A program made the translations under genes and the position numbers. From Ruegeria conchae (GTDB lineage: Bacteria; Pseudomonadota; Alphaproteobacteria; Rhodobacterales; Rhodobacteraceae), in assembly GCF_000192475.1 (NCBI RefSeq), contig NZ_AEYW01000013.1, positions 248,001-312,000 of the forward strand: 64,000 nucleotides of DNA, given 5' to 3'. The notes under the pieces were generated by a model. It saw nothing but the letters and a program-made list of their open reading frames with translations. It was not told the DNA's origin and searched no databases. Positions 63,792 through 64,000 of the stretch are shown one piece after another. Positions within the stretch are counted from its first letter, which is position 1, and each line of letters begins with the position of its first letter.

Positions 63792-64000
63792 ATGCGCCTC
63801 AGCCGTTACTTTCTGCCCGTTCTCAAGGAAACCCCCTCGGAGGCTCAGATCGTCAGCCACCGGCTGATGTTGCGGGCCGGGATGATCAAACAGGCTGCTG
63901 CCGGGATTTATTCCTGGTTGCCGTTGGGCTTTAAAGTTCTGCGCAAGCTGGAAAACATCGTGCACGAAGAGCAGACGCGGGCAGGACATATCGCGATCCA
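63792..64000 (+). CDS. proS: Prolyl-tRNA synthetase (N-terminus only)
   Basis: The first 69 residues are visible: [20 protein letters not shown] then [20 protein letters not shown], the start of alphaproteobacterial ProS. The rest lies outside the window. A GCATAAT -10-like box lies at 63748-63754, 38 bases before the ATG, with a TTGCCC at 63728 that is 15 bases away, a little short. Confidence 0.95.
   Translation, partial: MRLSRYFLPVLKETPSEAQIVSHRLMLRAGMIKQAAAGIYSWLPLGFKVLRKLENIVHEEQTRAGHIAI

Noticed and set aside
1-64000. Mobile elements, prophage, CRISPR arrays, tRNAs
   Set aside because: No transposase, integrase, phage structural gene, spaced direct repeats or tRNA-like cloverleaf was seen on reading both strands.

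Overview
The window reads as a chromosomal segment of a marine alphaproteobacterium of the Roseobacter group (family Rhodobacteraceae). The grounds are the gene families and their order: an HdaA-type DnaA-like protein next to an exopolyphosphatase, a short alphaproteobacterial-type ProS, an ScfR/PccR-type regulator beside a propionyl-CoA carboxylase locus, a betI-betC-betA choline-sulfate operon, DUF1127 and YdcH small proteins, and a type A RNase P RNA. This is inference from protein resemblance; no database was searched. I see no insertion sequence, prophage, CRISPR array, tRNA or rRNA. Coding density is high and base use looks uniform.

Layout. 1-6.5 kb: a minus-strand group (rluB, a 29-residue membrane peptide, an XpaC-like protein, telA running off the edge), divergent tadA, then a tightly coupled minus-strand trio (MBL hydrolase, ectoine-hydrolase-like M24 protein, SnoaL-class III cyclase fusion) and a ceramidase-like membrane protein. 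6.5-18.2 kb: DUF4202, a small secreted peptide with palindromic operators, gatC-gatA, an excalibur lipoprotein, a cell-wall amidase, rnpB, GYD protein, rpmG, a lipoprotein, GNAT, a Bax-inhibitor-like protein, DUF1127/LysR, a quinone oxidoreductase, an XRE regulator and hisN. 18.3-24.2 kb: convergent 8-oxoguanine and guanine deaminases, mgtE coupled to 5-formyl-THF cyclo-ligase, a DUF333 lipoprotein and a YmdB-type phosphoesterase. 24.3-32.1 kb: two SLC13/RCK permeases flanking a YbaY-META protein, an FAD dehydrogenase, a BASS symporter and a class I amidotransferase. 32.2-41.2 kb: yebC, an MFS protein, argP with a divergent LysE-type exporter, an EamA transporter, betI-betC-betA and a YdcH protein.

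41.2-54.6 kb is the most coherent module. The ScfR regulator, pccB, pccA and mcm together carry propionyl-CoA to succinyl-CoA; the epimerase is not in the window. Between them lie proteins of unknown role, a DcaP-like porin and, before pccA, a 650-base gap holding a strong orphan terminator and a likely structured RNA. TTTGCAA-type boxes sit in front of scfR, pccB and the lipoprotein-pccA unit. 54.6-64 kb: VOC, GNAT, TerB-DnaJ and EEP-family proteins, ppx, hdaA, an AI-2E family transporter, a coupled 2OG-oxygenase/FAD-oxidoreductase pair and the start of proS.

Two non-coding patterns stand out. A short element (core TTCATCTGGC..AAATA..CCG) lies 2-11 bases after four different stop codons, always in the sense of the upstream gene. 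A second palindrome (half site AAGATTTTTCG) follows betC and mcm. In addition, six convergent gene pairs meet with overlapping, abutting or nearly abutting stop codons, with no room for terminators.
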